Below are positions 26,201-35,047 of a DNA stretch of 64,000 nt, one piece after another; within the stretch, counting starts at the first letter, position 1; each line of letters opens with the position of its first letter. Under the pieces are notes generated by a model. It saw nothing but the letters and a program-made list of their open reading frames with translations, was not told the origin of the DNA and made no database searches. Source of the DNA: Chrysopilus asiliformis (Eukaryota; Arthropoda; Insecta; Diptera; Rhagionidae). The position numbers and the translations under genes were made by a program. The stretch lies in NCBI GenBank assembly GCA_964034945.1, contig OZ035962.1, positions 18,038,530 to 18,102,529 of the forward strand. Direction: 5' to 3'.

Positions 26201-28579
26201 GTCGTTGAGTGTACCCTAAAATTAATCATAAAAAAACCACAATTAAAAAAATACAAAAATTCTGCATAATTGTATTTGTTAAACGCCTAAAAGTAGGCAA
26301 TAGACAGTCAAAAATTCAAATTTAAACCGTAAATTAAAAGCTACACAGCTTTGGGTTTTTCAATGGCCGAAAACAACACCAACGACGCGATGTGGGTGTT
26401 ATTTTAGTCCGTCGAAAAACACAAAGGTGTGCAGCTATTAATCTTATAATATTGTTGTTGTTCTTGATGCGCAAACATTTTTCGCCGACGTCGTATTTAA
26501 AACAAAAACTTGTGGATAATATCAAGGTGAAAGCAGCATTGGTTTAAAAGTTAACCAGAGTGCTAAACCCTTTGCTACAAAGATCTTTTGCGTGAAACTA
26601 TTTTTTTCTTTCGAATTGCACAGATTAGCTCTTGTAAATAGCACATTTAAAACCTATAAACATACGTCGAAGGGGGATGAAAAACTCTTTCTACCATCCT
26701 GAGCTGTGCTTCGGGTCTTTCCCTAAGCTCTGGCTGAAACTATAAAAAAAATTCAAGACGAAAGGCCAAGGGATTGTACAGTTTTGTACCTACAAAGTCC
26801 GATTGAGCTTGTAATAAGATAGCTGCTCTCTTTATACGGGAGGAGGATGTGGTTCAATTTGATCAATTTATTTTCGGAATCTAACTTCTTACGAAAAAAA
26901 AACACTTCTATACCAAATTTGACGGTTGGAATTTTTGTAAAGGCTTTGTTTCGAATATGGAGATTGTTATTTTTGAAACTGATTTGTTCCGAATATGGAG
27001 ATGGTGGTTTTTGAAACCAATACCCGCAATTTGTCTTTGGTAACTTTTGTGTTTACACCCAAGTTTAAACAGTGCTTTGGATTTTGTTTCATGTAAGTAA
27101 TGGTTGATATCTATATTCTATATAATAAAATCTCTATTCTTAAGTTGTCTTTCCAGAGGTTTTTTCCCACTTCCCGGCATGTTAGAGGACTGAAATTTTT
27201 CATGGAGTTTCATGGGAACTGAGGCATGTTGCAAAAAGTCTTAAATCATGAAACACAAGAAATGGATGAGATCTCAAACACATTTTCCAGGCTTAAAACT
27301 TTGGTTTTTAAATTATTCGTATTAGGCTGTCTAACACCTCGATTCTGACAAGGTTTTACGCGTTTTTGTTGGTAGAAAGGCACTAACAACAACACGTAAA
27401 ATGACCCTTGTCGATAACGACACGCCTATCAGAATCGGAGTGATATTCGGTTGAATTTTAATGTTTCAGGCAAGTTGTCAAAAATATTTGCAAATATTCT
27501 ACACCTACTAAATTCAATTTTTACGAAACATAAAAAAATATTTTCTGGAGTTAAACTTTCTGTATAGCCTTTCGGATCTATATAACCCCAGTCCACCTGA
27601 AATAGCCATGTTTTTTTTTCTTTTTTTATTACGTTTTTTTTATCACTTGCCACTATTTTTGAAATTGAGGGCTTACTTCTAGAGAATTTTGACATTTAAA
27701 CGTGATTTTTGATTAGGGGCAGACAAAAGGTTAATAACGAAACGATTTGAAAGTGGTAGAATGATGATTTCGTAAGCAAATATACAGAAACATTGAAAAG
27801 ATGACAACGTAATACACCTACATCAAATTTTATGCTTATGCTACGCCGATTGCTAGAACAAGTTAAATTCTGTATCTCACCCAGAAGATGATCGTTATAT
27901 GGAAGAACGAATAACATTTTAGCACTAATGCCGCACGCATTCGTGAGGCTGGCAGCTCTCTCAGACGCGATAAGATCTTCGCCAGCTGGAAGAGGGGCGG
28001 CTTTCTGCAACAGCACTATCGCTAGGCGAGTATTTCTTCCCTGAAATTGTTAAAGGAAATTAAAATCTTATCCTATGTGTGCAGTAAATTGCGATTATCT
28101 AATAAATATCCACGTTCGTTCTTACCTGTAGAGAGTTTTTCAATGATTGAACAAGGGAGGCACATTGCAATTGCTTCTCCGACCACTGGGAGTCATTCCA
28201 TTCGATATCCTGAAATAGCACCAGGACAGCCGGCAAAACGTGAAGGTGCTTCAGCATCCAATTTCGCTTGAGTATTCCTTTGGGGTGATACCATTCGTAT
28301 GACTGACGTTTCGGTTTTGACACTGGGAACTCGTAATTGGATGGGATGATTTTGAACTGCACAGATATTCTATTTACAAAGAAAGCATATATCCCGATAA
28401 GGCGAATCGTCCGATAAGTGAAACAATATCATTTACCTATCCGATTTGCGATTATTGTTGAATGCATCCCAAATTGATTTGTGAACAGGATTCTTCGATA
28501 TTTCCAAACAGGAAAAGCCTATTAATGGTTGCGGAGTCACCAGTAATTCAGATGGCAGCGTTGTTGAATCCATAGACAT
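17227..28579 (-). CDS. gry: TRAPPC11 / gryzun, complete
   Basis: Subunit of the TRAPP III-type tethering complex, acting in ER-to-Golgi and Golgi traffic and autophagy. Seventeen exons, in transcript order: 28579-28437, 28369-28126, 28040-27881, 26215-26032, 25979-25749, 25671-25532, 25474-25308, 25206-25073, 25016-24809, 24751-24561, 24505-24253, 21998-21841, 21784-21633, 21582-21083, 18509-17709, 17650-17456, 17253-17227. They sum to 3888 nt (1295 residues plus stop) with every phase consistent. Diagnostic blocks: [102 protein letters not shown]. The foie-gras-type helical region spans roughly residues 245-540; the C-terminal gryzun part is beta-rich. Length exceeds human (1133), mainly from a polar, Asn-rich insertion in exon 15 (from about residue 955). 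Two in-frame ATGs lie at the start (28579 and 28573); I chose the first. The last exon codes only PPIRQQKE and is the least certain. Confidence 0.93.
18680..18745 (+). repeat. Dispersed repeat shared by two TRAPPC11 introns
   Basis: CCAGAGCTTAGG followed by AGACCC and AGCACAGCT-AGGATGGT-like sequence. The reverse complement of the same block is at 26690-26765 in intron 3 of the same gene. Class unknown. Confidence 0.55.
19140..19352. repeat. GC-rich cluster of short hairpins in TRAPPC11 intron 14
   Basis: An abrupt GC-rich block in AT-rich intron DNA made of successive small hairpins: GGGGCTGCGCCCC, GAACCGCTTCGCGGTTC, then repeated CGGCCTTCGGCCTC and a CGGCCTGCGGCCTC variant. A lone extra copy lies at ~19337-19350. 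There is no meaningful open frame. Confidence 0.75.
19845..20420 (+). mobile_element. HINE/DINE-1-like element, copy 1 (TRAPPC11 intron 14)
   Basis: Non-autonomous Helentron-type rolling-circle element, judged by architecture. It has a 5' subterminal ACCCGTATGGTG (19852-19863), an inverted 3' copy CACCATACGGGT (20365-20376), a (GTCY)n tract at 19981-20034, and a terminal stem-loop (GATTGCCAGATAGGCAATTA region) just before the 3' end at GCTTTTGTTATGTTT. It has inserted in the T/A-rich tail (CATTTTTAT...ATATATAGATT) of another repeat. Confidence 0.8.
20795..21065 (+). repeat. Interspersed repeat (ACTAGCAGACCC family), TRAPPC11 intron 14
   Basis: Inverted relative of the 2535-2940 repeat. It reads ACCAACAGACCCTTTGTTGC, then TTTTTTGTATAAATTTTAG, and ends CCCTTTTTATATATATAGATT only 18 bp before the exon 14 splice donor. 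It lacks the longer middle seen in other copies. Confidence 0.7.
22244..22578. mobile_element. GC-rich MITE with TAA target duplication (TRAPPC11 intron 11)
   Basis: 335 bp with inverted ends TGGTTCAGCTACAATGAAGG and CCTTCATTGTAGTTGAACCA, flanked by TAA on both sides (22241-22243 and 22579-22581). The empty site AAATTAATGGTTCC can be inferred from the flanks and resembles a related repeat near 50560. A 3-bp TWA duplication is typical of PIF/Harbinger elements, so I infer a Harbinger-derived MITE. The interior is rich in GGCGGC, unlike the host intron. Confidence 0.75.
22608..23233. mobile_element. Long MITE with CACACTGACGCAAAAT ends (TRAPPC11 intron 11)
   Basis: The left end carries GCTCACACTGACGCAAAATC followed by ACGTAATTTTGCG. 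The right end carries CAAAATTACGTAATTTTGCG then TCGGTGTGAACATAGTATA. Arms about 40 bp and slightly diverged; total about 625 bp. Target duplication not resolved. Confidence 0.65.
23970..24090. repeat. Tandem repeat of a TACCGTTATCGAGATATTTT unit
   Basis: Three tandem copies of about 40 bp with GATATATTTTACCGTTATCG and AGATATTTTAGATAT. The single-copy form of the unit recurs near 23280, 29950, 50490 and 50870, so the array sits in a dispersed repeat. Confidence 0.7.
27333..27443. mobile_element. Short hairpin MITE, TRAPPC11 intron 3
   Basis: Ends CACCTCGATTCTGACAAGG and CCTATCAGAATCGGAGTG are imperfect inverted repeats. The centre contains GTTGGTAGAAAGGCACTAAC, which resembles the centre of the hairpin element at 41355-41482. 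Confidence 0.55.
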
Positions 28580-28983
28580 TTTACTTGCACTTTATTTTCA
28601 TTCGTGACTGCGTCCTAATTTGCACAATTTACTTTTTCATCACGGAATGACCAAAATCTCTGGTTTGGAACCATCAGAAGAAGTTTTTGTCATACGGTCG
28701 GGGAGAGGGGAAGGAAGAAAGGCTGCATTCGGTCGGCATACGGCTCATTATTCGGAAGCACCTGGCTCAGGAAAATATGCTTTGGGAATTCAGCATAAAT
28801 CTGACTTGTAAGGTTGCTTTCTGCGCAAAGATCTCGCCAAACTATTGTGTTTACACTAAAGTACCAAATTTTATTTGAGCAGAGTAACAAATTGCTAGGG
28901 TGGATATTCGCTCAAATCGTTGTTCGAAGAGTCCTAAAATCGAGGTGGAATTAAACCAGTTCGAGTTAAGCTCAAGTCTCTTA

Positions 28984-29429
28984 TGGGCCTATTCTTAAAA
29001 TGTAAGATTGCTCTGTATCTGTAACTTTACATTTTCAGTCCACTTTGCTATTCACAAACTGTAACTTTGACATTCTGTATCTGTAACTAGCTGTCAAATC
29101 ATCTGTAAGTTTATGCCGAGAGAAAACTTATCCATAAGGTTACATTTTTTAAGAAAAATGCAAAATTTTAAGAATAAAGGAAATATGTCGGACTTAATAT
29201 TGTTGTATAATGGATGGGAAGAAGATTCTGAGTAAGTTAAATAAAAATACTTAGAAAGAAATGTTTATACGATTTGTTATACAGTTCAGAAGAAGCAACT
29301 GTCAGGAATCCCTATTATTCAGTTACAGTTTGTGAATACCAATTTGGAATCTAATGTAAAATTAGTATGAATCATGTGGAACATGTAAAGTTACAGTTGC
29401 AGATACATTTACATTCGTGAATAGCCCCA
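28984..29429. mobile_element. MITE with TTA target duplication
   Basis: Inverted ends TGGGCCTATTC and GAATAGCCCCA (one mismatch) flanked by TTA on both sides (28981-28983, 29430-29432). The subterminal motif CTGTATCTGTAACTTTACA is partly repeated inside and inverted near the right end (TAAAGTTACAGTTGCAGATA). 446 bp. The 3-bp TTA duplication suggests a PIF/Harbinger-type origin. Confidence 0.7.
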
Positions 29430-30461
29430 TTAATTTTGCCTAAAAACATTTCCCGGGCACTCCTGAGTCGGTTTATTACAAAAATGTTTTCCCTCTGTTA
29501 GTCTGTCAGAATGTGTACAAGATTTCTCAAAAACTAATAGAGCTAGAGCCATAAAATTGTTTAAGCATGTTTGGTCCTGGAATGGGACGATCCTATCAAC
29601 TTTTGGTGGAAATCCGTTGATCGGAATTAATCAAAATGGCGGTTTTTTGAATAGCGCAATTTCGTTTTTTTACTCCGGAACTACGCGTTTTTCAGTAGTA
29701 GTCTTAGTTGGAGACAATAAAATTTTCTAAATTTTCGTTTTTCACTAGAATTGCATATCCCAAGCCGTTATCGGGATGTTTTTGATGGTTTAATGTATGA
29801 GGTGAATTGAAGAGAATAACGTTTCCCATAATTATGTATTTTAATGTTATACATTTACAAAAAAATATATTTTTGCGAATTGTTTATTGAAAAATAGTTA
29901 ATGGCAGAATTAAGGTACTAGAATTCTTTACATATTTACCTTTTACTGTAAATCGGTAGCGTTTACCGTTATCAAGATATTTCAGATTTTGTAAAGTAAA
30001 AATTCATATTTTTATGTAAACTAATATTTTGTTCATCAGGTAAGTTGTGTAGAAATGTAGATTTTGTAAAAGAAAGTCAGGTGCTGTTCAAATCAGATAT
30101 TTTAAAATGATTTACGGTAGAACTAGAATTGATCAACAAATAGTTTAATAAATATTCCGAAATAATTTAAAAAAACAAGATCCTTGACGATGATTAATAT
30201 AAATAGTTTGGGTAGTCAAAGTTTTCCCTAGTACGAGATTCAAAGTGTAGCGTTACTGTTGCTTGTTGGGCTAACTTTCCCAGGTATGCAAATAGTAAAA
30301 AACCTTTGAACTTCTTTTCGGTTATTGGTTTTCTTATATCGTGTAATGAAATAATAACGTTTAACGTAACGAAATGGAATTTTTTATCGTTACAAAACGG
30401 AATAACCTAACGAAACAAAATTTGAATTTCTTTACATAAAGCAATGTATAGCTATAGCATT

Positions 30462-30855
30462 TTTATACCAGGGTGTTAGGGATGACAAAAGATTTTGATT
30501 TCCGCCTGTCCGTCCGTCCATGAATACCATAACATTCGAAACGATTGAGCTAGAGACTTGAATGTAAAGTTCTCGAACGGGAAAAATCGGACCATTCTTT
30601 TCTCCCTCTTCCTTACAATCAAAACAGTTCTTTTCACAATATTCTCGAAAACGGTGACTCGTATTGAAAAATTCAGGAAGGAAAAATGTGTTTAGAATAT
30701 GATTTTACATAACCGTTCCATACATCAAAATTCAATCGGACCAATCTTTCCTCTCCTTCTCTCACAAATGGATTTTTTCGTAAAATGTTTGTCTGACCTC
30801 ATATAGAATATTTGACGATTGACCCCTGGCAATGGCTTTTCTTATGTTTTTGTAA
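30462..30855 (+). mobile_element. HINE-2 (second DINE-1-like subfamily), copy 1
   Basis: TTTATACCAGGGTGTTAGGG, a short GTCC tract, GATTGAGCTAGAGACTTGAA, TCGAAAACGGTGACTCGTAT-like and TACATCAAAATTCAATCGGA-like blocks, then ATTTGACGATTGACCCCTGG and an end in CTTTTCTTATGTTTTT. Same block order as the 19845 family but diverged in sequence. Confidence 0.65.
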
Positions 30856-31272
30856 AAAAAATTGTAGTCAAAAGTTTCCAGATTATTAAACTTCGTTAAA
30901 AACATGTTCATTCATTTATCCGTGCAACGCCTAAATCCATAACACGGATAAATACAAGTAAATTGCGATAAAAATCGTTGTGTATTTATTTGTGTTCTAC
31001 TGTAATATTTAGTAGAATTTCGCGATATTCATCCTCTAATTCGGTAAAGAAATCATCAATTAATATTCTTTGCAGATACAAATTTTGCCAAATCTTGAAA
31101 GTGCAAGATAATATAAAAACCGCATTATCTCTGATTTTGTTTGTCCATTTTTCATAGGAGTTATTTTTTATTTGATTTTTGTAGAAAGATAATTTGCTAA
31201 TAAAACTTTGTGTCGTAATCAATAAAAATTTTAGAGTCGAATATGTAAATCTTTTTTGATGGAATTTCCGTC

Positions 31273-31278
31273 TATAAA
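31273..31278 (+). promoter_or_regulatory. Candidate TATA box of the CLIP protease
   Basis: TATAAA 58 bp before the protease ATG, preceded by a C/G-containing segment and followed by a short leader. The spacing suits a short 5' UTR. No Inr at the ideal distance is obvious. Confidence 0.4.
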
Positions 31279-31335
31279 TTCAGTTTATTCTAAGATACGT
31301 TGGATGATTGTAGTGTGGTAGCGTAAAAGACAAAA

Positions 31336-33898
31336 ATGTTGATAAGAACTTTAATATTTCTTGCGATATTTGGAAATATTTATTTTTTAATTTCTGGTCA
31401 AATTATATTTCCGCGACGATCTCAACAGATTGGATCTTCATGTGTAACAAAAAGTGGTGAACAAGGACTATGCATGGAAACAGAGAACTGTGGCGATGGT
31501 CCAATTGCAATAACAGCCCCTAAAGTTTGTTTTTTTAGGCGATCCAAGGCCATTTTATGTTGTAAAAGAAATATTACCACCAGTACGATCGAGAATGGTG
31601 AGTTTGCTGAAATATGTAAAAGGGAAAATAGTCATAAAATAAGTATTTTTATCATTTTAGTTTGTGATAGAAATTACCCAGTACCACAAGGCAATGGAAC
31701 TAAAGGGGAACCGGAATTTGTTGGAGGAATTTTATCGCAAGAAGGTGCAAGGCCACATATGGTAGGATTCGATACACTAAACATGGGCTTTATATTCCAA
31801 GAGGATTATTATTTAAACTATCCACTGTAGGCAGCAATTGGCTGGAAAATATTTTTCGACACTATAGAATGGAATTGTGGCGGAATCTTAATTTCTTATC
31901 AAACAGCTTTGACGGCAGCACATTGCACATCAAAACAAGGGTAGAGATGTTAACTTGGATAAATCTTTACTAAACAATTTCATATTTTTTAGGATTGCGC
32001 CAGATATTGTAAGAGTTGGTGCAGTCAACTTAACAAATGCAGTAGGAGTAGTGGATTTTGATATAATTGAGATGATTGTGCATCCAGATTATAGACCACG
32101 TCTATTCTACAACGATATCGCCATACTGCGATTAAAACAAATTTCAGAGTGAGTAGAATAAAGAGCCAAATACAATGATACCCACACAACATTTACGGCT
32201 ACAGATTACGGCTATATACAATGGCACACACTTTGTTGTTCTAAACATAATTTGCTTTTCACAGATAAAACTTTTTATTCACGCACGAACTCAATTAATT
32301 GTTCTTCGAAATTCATTTTTTTCATTTCTTGGTCTTGATTATTCTTTATTTCTTTCATTTGAATTGTGACAGTCAGTGAGCTACATATAACATTTTTTGT
32401 ACCCAATTATCATAAAATCTAAGCAACACAGCATACGAACTATATTTCCTAATACTTGCTTTAAATGAAGAAATTTAGATTTTATGACATCCCCATAAGA
32501 TTTCATTTTGAATCAACCACTAAATTTTGTATGCGAGCTGGCCGACAAAAGTTAAATTCAATTGAACTTTTTACGACGACAAAGTTGGTCGGATTCATTG
32601 TATATAGAAGCACAGAGTCCTATGAGTTTAAAACCTGAAATGTCGCCGTAAATGTTGTGTGGGTATCATTGTATTTGGCTCTTTACACAAATTATTATTT
32701 TTTGCTTTATAATTCCTTTCAAAATCAAACGAAAGTTTTTTACAATTTTCTCGAAAACGGTGAGTCATATTGAACAATTTATTAAGGTAAAATGTGTTTA
32801 GAATAAAATTTAACATAACTCATCCATACATCAAAATCCAATCGGACAATTTTCGGGACAAGATGAGCAGCACATTTTATACAGAAAATGCAACATGATT
32901 TAGAATGAAATTTTTTAAACAGAATGCGGCGCAGTTATTTAAATCAAAAGATACACAGTCCCAAGCAAAAATTAACTTATATTTTGCTCTCTATACATTG
33001 TGGAAAATTGGTGAAAAAATGTGTCGCAGGGGAAACAAATGTGGTTTGGAGCAACCTCCAACCGAAATAGAGTACGTTGTGGATATTCAGAGTACGTTGT
33101 GTGGATATCAAAAAAAAAACACTTAAATTTAAAACAAAAAAAAATTAAAAAAAAAAATTTTTCGCGTCCAAAGAAACACGCGTTGCTTTAGCGCGCGTAT
33201 GTTAACGAATATAAAAAAACAAAAGTTTTTTTTTGAAATTCAAGGGTGGAGGGGGGGGGGGGAGGGGGGAGGAAGGCATAATTACCGTATGTCACCGAAC
33301 TTTTTTTTTTTGGCTTTATGAAAAGTGTATACTAGTTTCGCAATGTTTTTAAAATATCAGTTTTTTTTTTAAAATATGTAAATACTTTTTAATTTTTTGC
33401 TTAAAACGTTCCAGCGAAATATGGAATCTGGAACCTATTTGCCTGTGGGCGAATTGGGACCTTGCTGATTTGATGTTACTAGGAATGGGATATGGTTCAC
33501 GATCGTTTTCTGAACCAAATTCGAACATCTTATTTGAAGGAAATTTGACAGTGCTAGGAAATGAGGAGTGCAATGAAAGCTTTGAAATTACGGAGCGATT
33601 ATCTAGAGGAATTATCAATAGTCAAATATGTGCACAGGATCCGAATGGTGCTGATACTTGTCAAGTATGTACCAATAAGTTTATTCCTCATGATTTTAAA
33701 AATGAAAATATTATATTTTAGGGTGATTCGGGTGGTCCACTTCAATTTTCAAAGGAGGTTAATGGAAGGAAGAGGGCATATTTAGTTGGCATCACGTCGT
33801 TTGGTCAATTCTGTGGTGGTTTAACACCGAGTGTTTATACTAGAGTGTCAGCTTTTTCTGATTGGATAGTGAAAGTGGCCTGGGATCCAAAACCATAA
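31336..33898 (+). CDS. CLIP-domain trypsin-like serine protease (snake/Hayan-like CLIPC type)
   Basis: Secreted zymogen of the type used in insect immune and developmental cascades. Exons: 31336-31597, 31661-31761, 31831-31940, 31993-32148, 33415-33664, 33722-33898, joining in frame to 351 residues. A signal peptide covers about residues 1-21. A six-Cys CLIP domain has C36, C46, C52, C65, C75, C76. Linker C89 is followed by the activation region at E106/F107-VGG. The catalytic triad is intact: H152 (TAAHC), D199 (NDIAIL), S296 (GDSGGPL). D290 at the bottom of the S1 pocket predicts cleavage after Arg/Lys. The PHMAAIGW block, split by intron 2, resembles snake- and Hayan-like CLIPC proteases. 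The cleavage site is odd: the residue before the VGG-type N terminus is Glu, not Arg/Lys. Intron 4 (1.27 kb) holds a MITE and repeat fragments. Exact orthology is not settled. Confidence 0.9.
32161..32683. mobile_element. MITE with 39-bp perfect inverted ends (protease intron 4)
   Basis: The ends match perfectly over 39 bp: the left starts AAGAGCCAAATACAATGATA and the right ends TATCATTGTATTTGGCTCTT. TA dinucleotides flank both sides, as for Tc1/mariner-type insertion. 523 bp with no transposase. A related single end occurs at 60846-60890 (CGCCGTAAATGTTGTGTCGG...). Confidence 0.75.
32735..32850 (+). repeat. HINE-2 fragment in protease intron 4
   Basis: TTTTCTCGAAAACGGTGAGT, AATGTGTTTAGAATA and TCCATACATCAAAATCCAAT blocks in HINE-2 order. 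Truncated at both ends. Confidence 0.6.
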
Positions 33899-33948
33899 AT
33901 TTATCGAAAAATACAATGTAGATTAATGTCTTTGCTATAAATCTAGTT

Positions 33949-33954
33949 AATAAA
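33949..33954 (+). terminator. Candidate poly(A) signal of the protease
   Basis: AATAAA 51 bp after the stop codon. Confidence 0.55.
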
Positions 33955-34455
33955 TTCGTTTCGAAGAATTTTCAAACCTTAACCTTTTCATTCTCTATGT
34001 TCTCTCCAAAGGATATACTATATAATTGTCAGGTGCAAAAAGTTATCGTGTGTTTTACGGATTTTTTAGGTTCGTAAAATTTAAAAAAATGAAAATATTA
34101 AACAATAAGCGTGCAAATTTTCGTTATTTTTTGTTTACTAAGCCCAGTTTAATTCAATTGGAGGATAATCAGCCAAAAATTGAAACTTATGTTGCAGATA
34201 GCTATAAGAAATTTTTGTATACCGTTACTAGATAGTTTGGTTGCCACCATTTTGTTTTGGAGTACCTACGCATATTCCAGGAATTCGCAACTACATTAAA
34301 AGTGTTCGTTCCTTCTCGATTTTTGTTATTCTGCGAAACAATCGAGTGACGTTTTGAGGTTATAACTACCCGCTGCCATTTTATTTCGTTTGGCTTTGGC
34401 AGTGATTGGCAAAAGGAAGTCAGATAAATGTTTTTTGAAATTTTTAATGAATAGT

Positions 34456-34612
34456 GTTTTTATACCCGTATGGTGAAACCAAAGGGTATATTAACTTTGC
34501 CTTACCGTTTGTAACGCCAAGATCCCGTCATCACACACAAAAATGAATTACACCAGTGTGTTTAGAATGATAAAAAAAATTGAATTTTGCATGTCCGTCC
34601 GTCTGTCTGTCT

Positions 34613-34662
<50 letters not shown>

Positions 34663-35047
34663 GGCGCGGATTGCAGGCGCACGGATTGAGCTAGAGACTT
34701 GAAATTTTGCGCAGATTCGTTTTTCGTAAAATGCGAGGCTAAGTTCGTTAATGGGCAAAAATGGTCCATTAGGGGGGGTACCCCCCATACGAACGAAAAC
34801 GATTTTTGCGAATATCTCAAAAACGGTGCATCTTATCAAAAAAGTCCAAGAACAAAAGTTATTCAGGATATTATTCTACATAAAACTCCCATACATCAAA
34901 ATCCGATTGGAACAAATTTTAAAAAATCTTATTGGAAAGTTTGACTTCATAGTGGAATTTTGATAAAACTGTTCGCCATTCACTTAAATCACCATACGGG
35001 TTTTCAATAATTGCCAGATTGGCAATTATAGCTTTTGTTATGTTTTT
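34456..35047 (+). mobile_element. HINE/DINE-1-like element, copy 2
   Basis: The best-preserved plus-strand copy. 5' ACCCGTATGGTG (34464-34475), (GTCY)n tract 34592-34662, 3' inverted CACCATACGGGT (34990-35001), then a perfect 10-bp stem with 3-nt loop (ATAATTGCCA-GAT-TGGCAATTAT, 35007-35029) and the end GCTTTTGTTATGTTTTT. About 590 bp. No Rep/helicase or endonuclease reading frame, so it would depend on an autonomous Helentron elsewhere. Confidence 0.85.

Larger units (their letters stand above)
28580..31335. other. Divergent intergenic region TRAPPC11 - protease
   Basis: Holds the TRAPPC11 5' flank, one MITE (28984-29429), a dispersed repeat at about 29450-30130 (blocks CTTTTGGTGGAAATCCGTTG and TACCGTTATCAAGATATTTC), and a HINE-2 element at about 30462-30855. 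30860-31260 is AT-rich with no support for a gene. A minus-strand frame there (78 codons) has no recognisable similarity and poor context. Confidence 0.5.
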
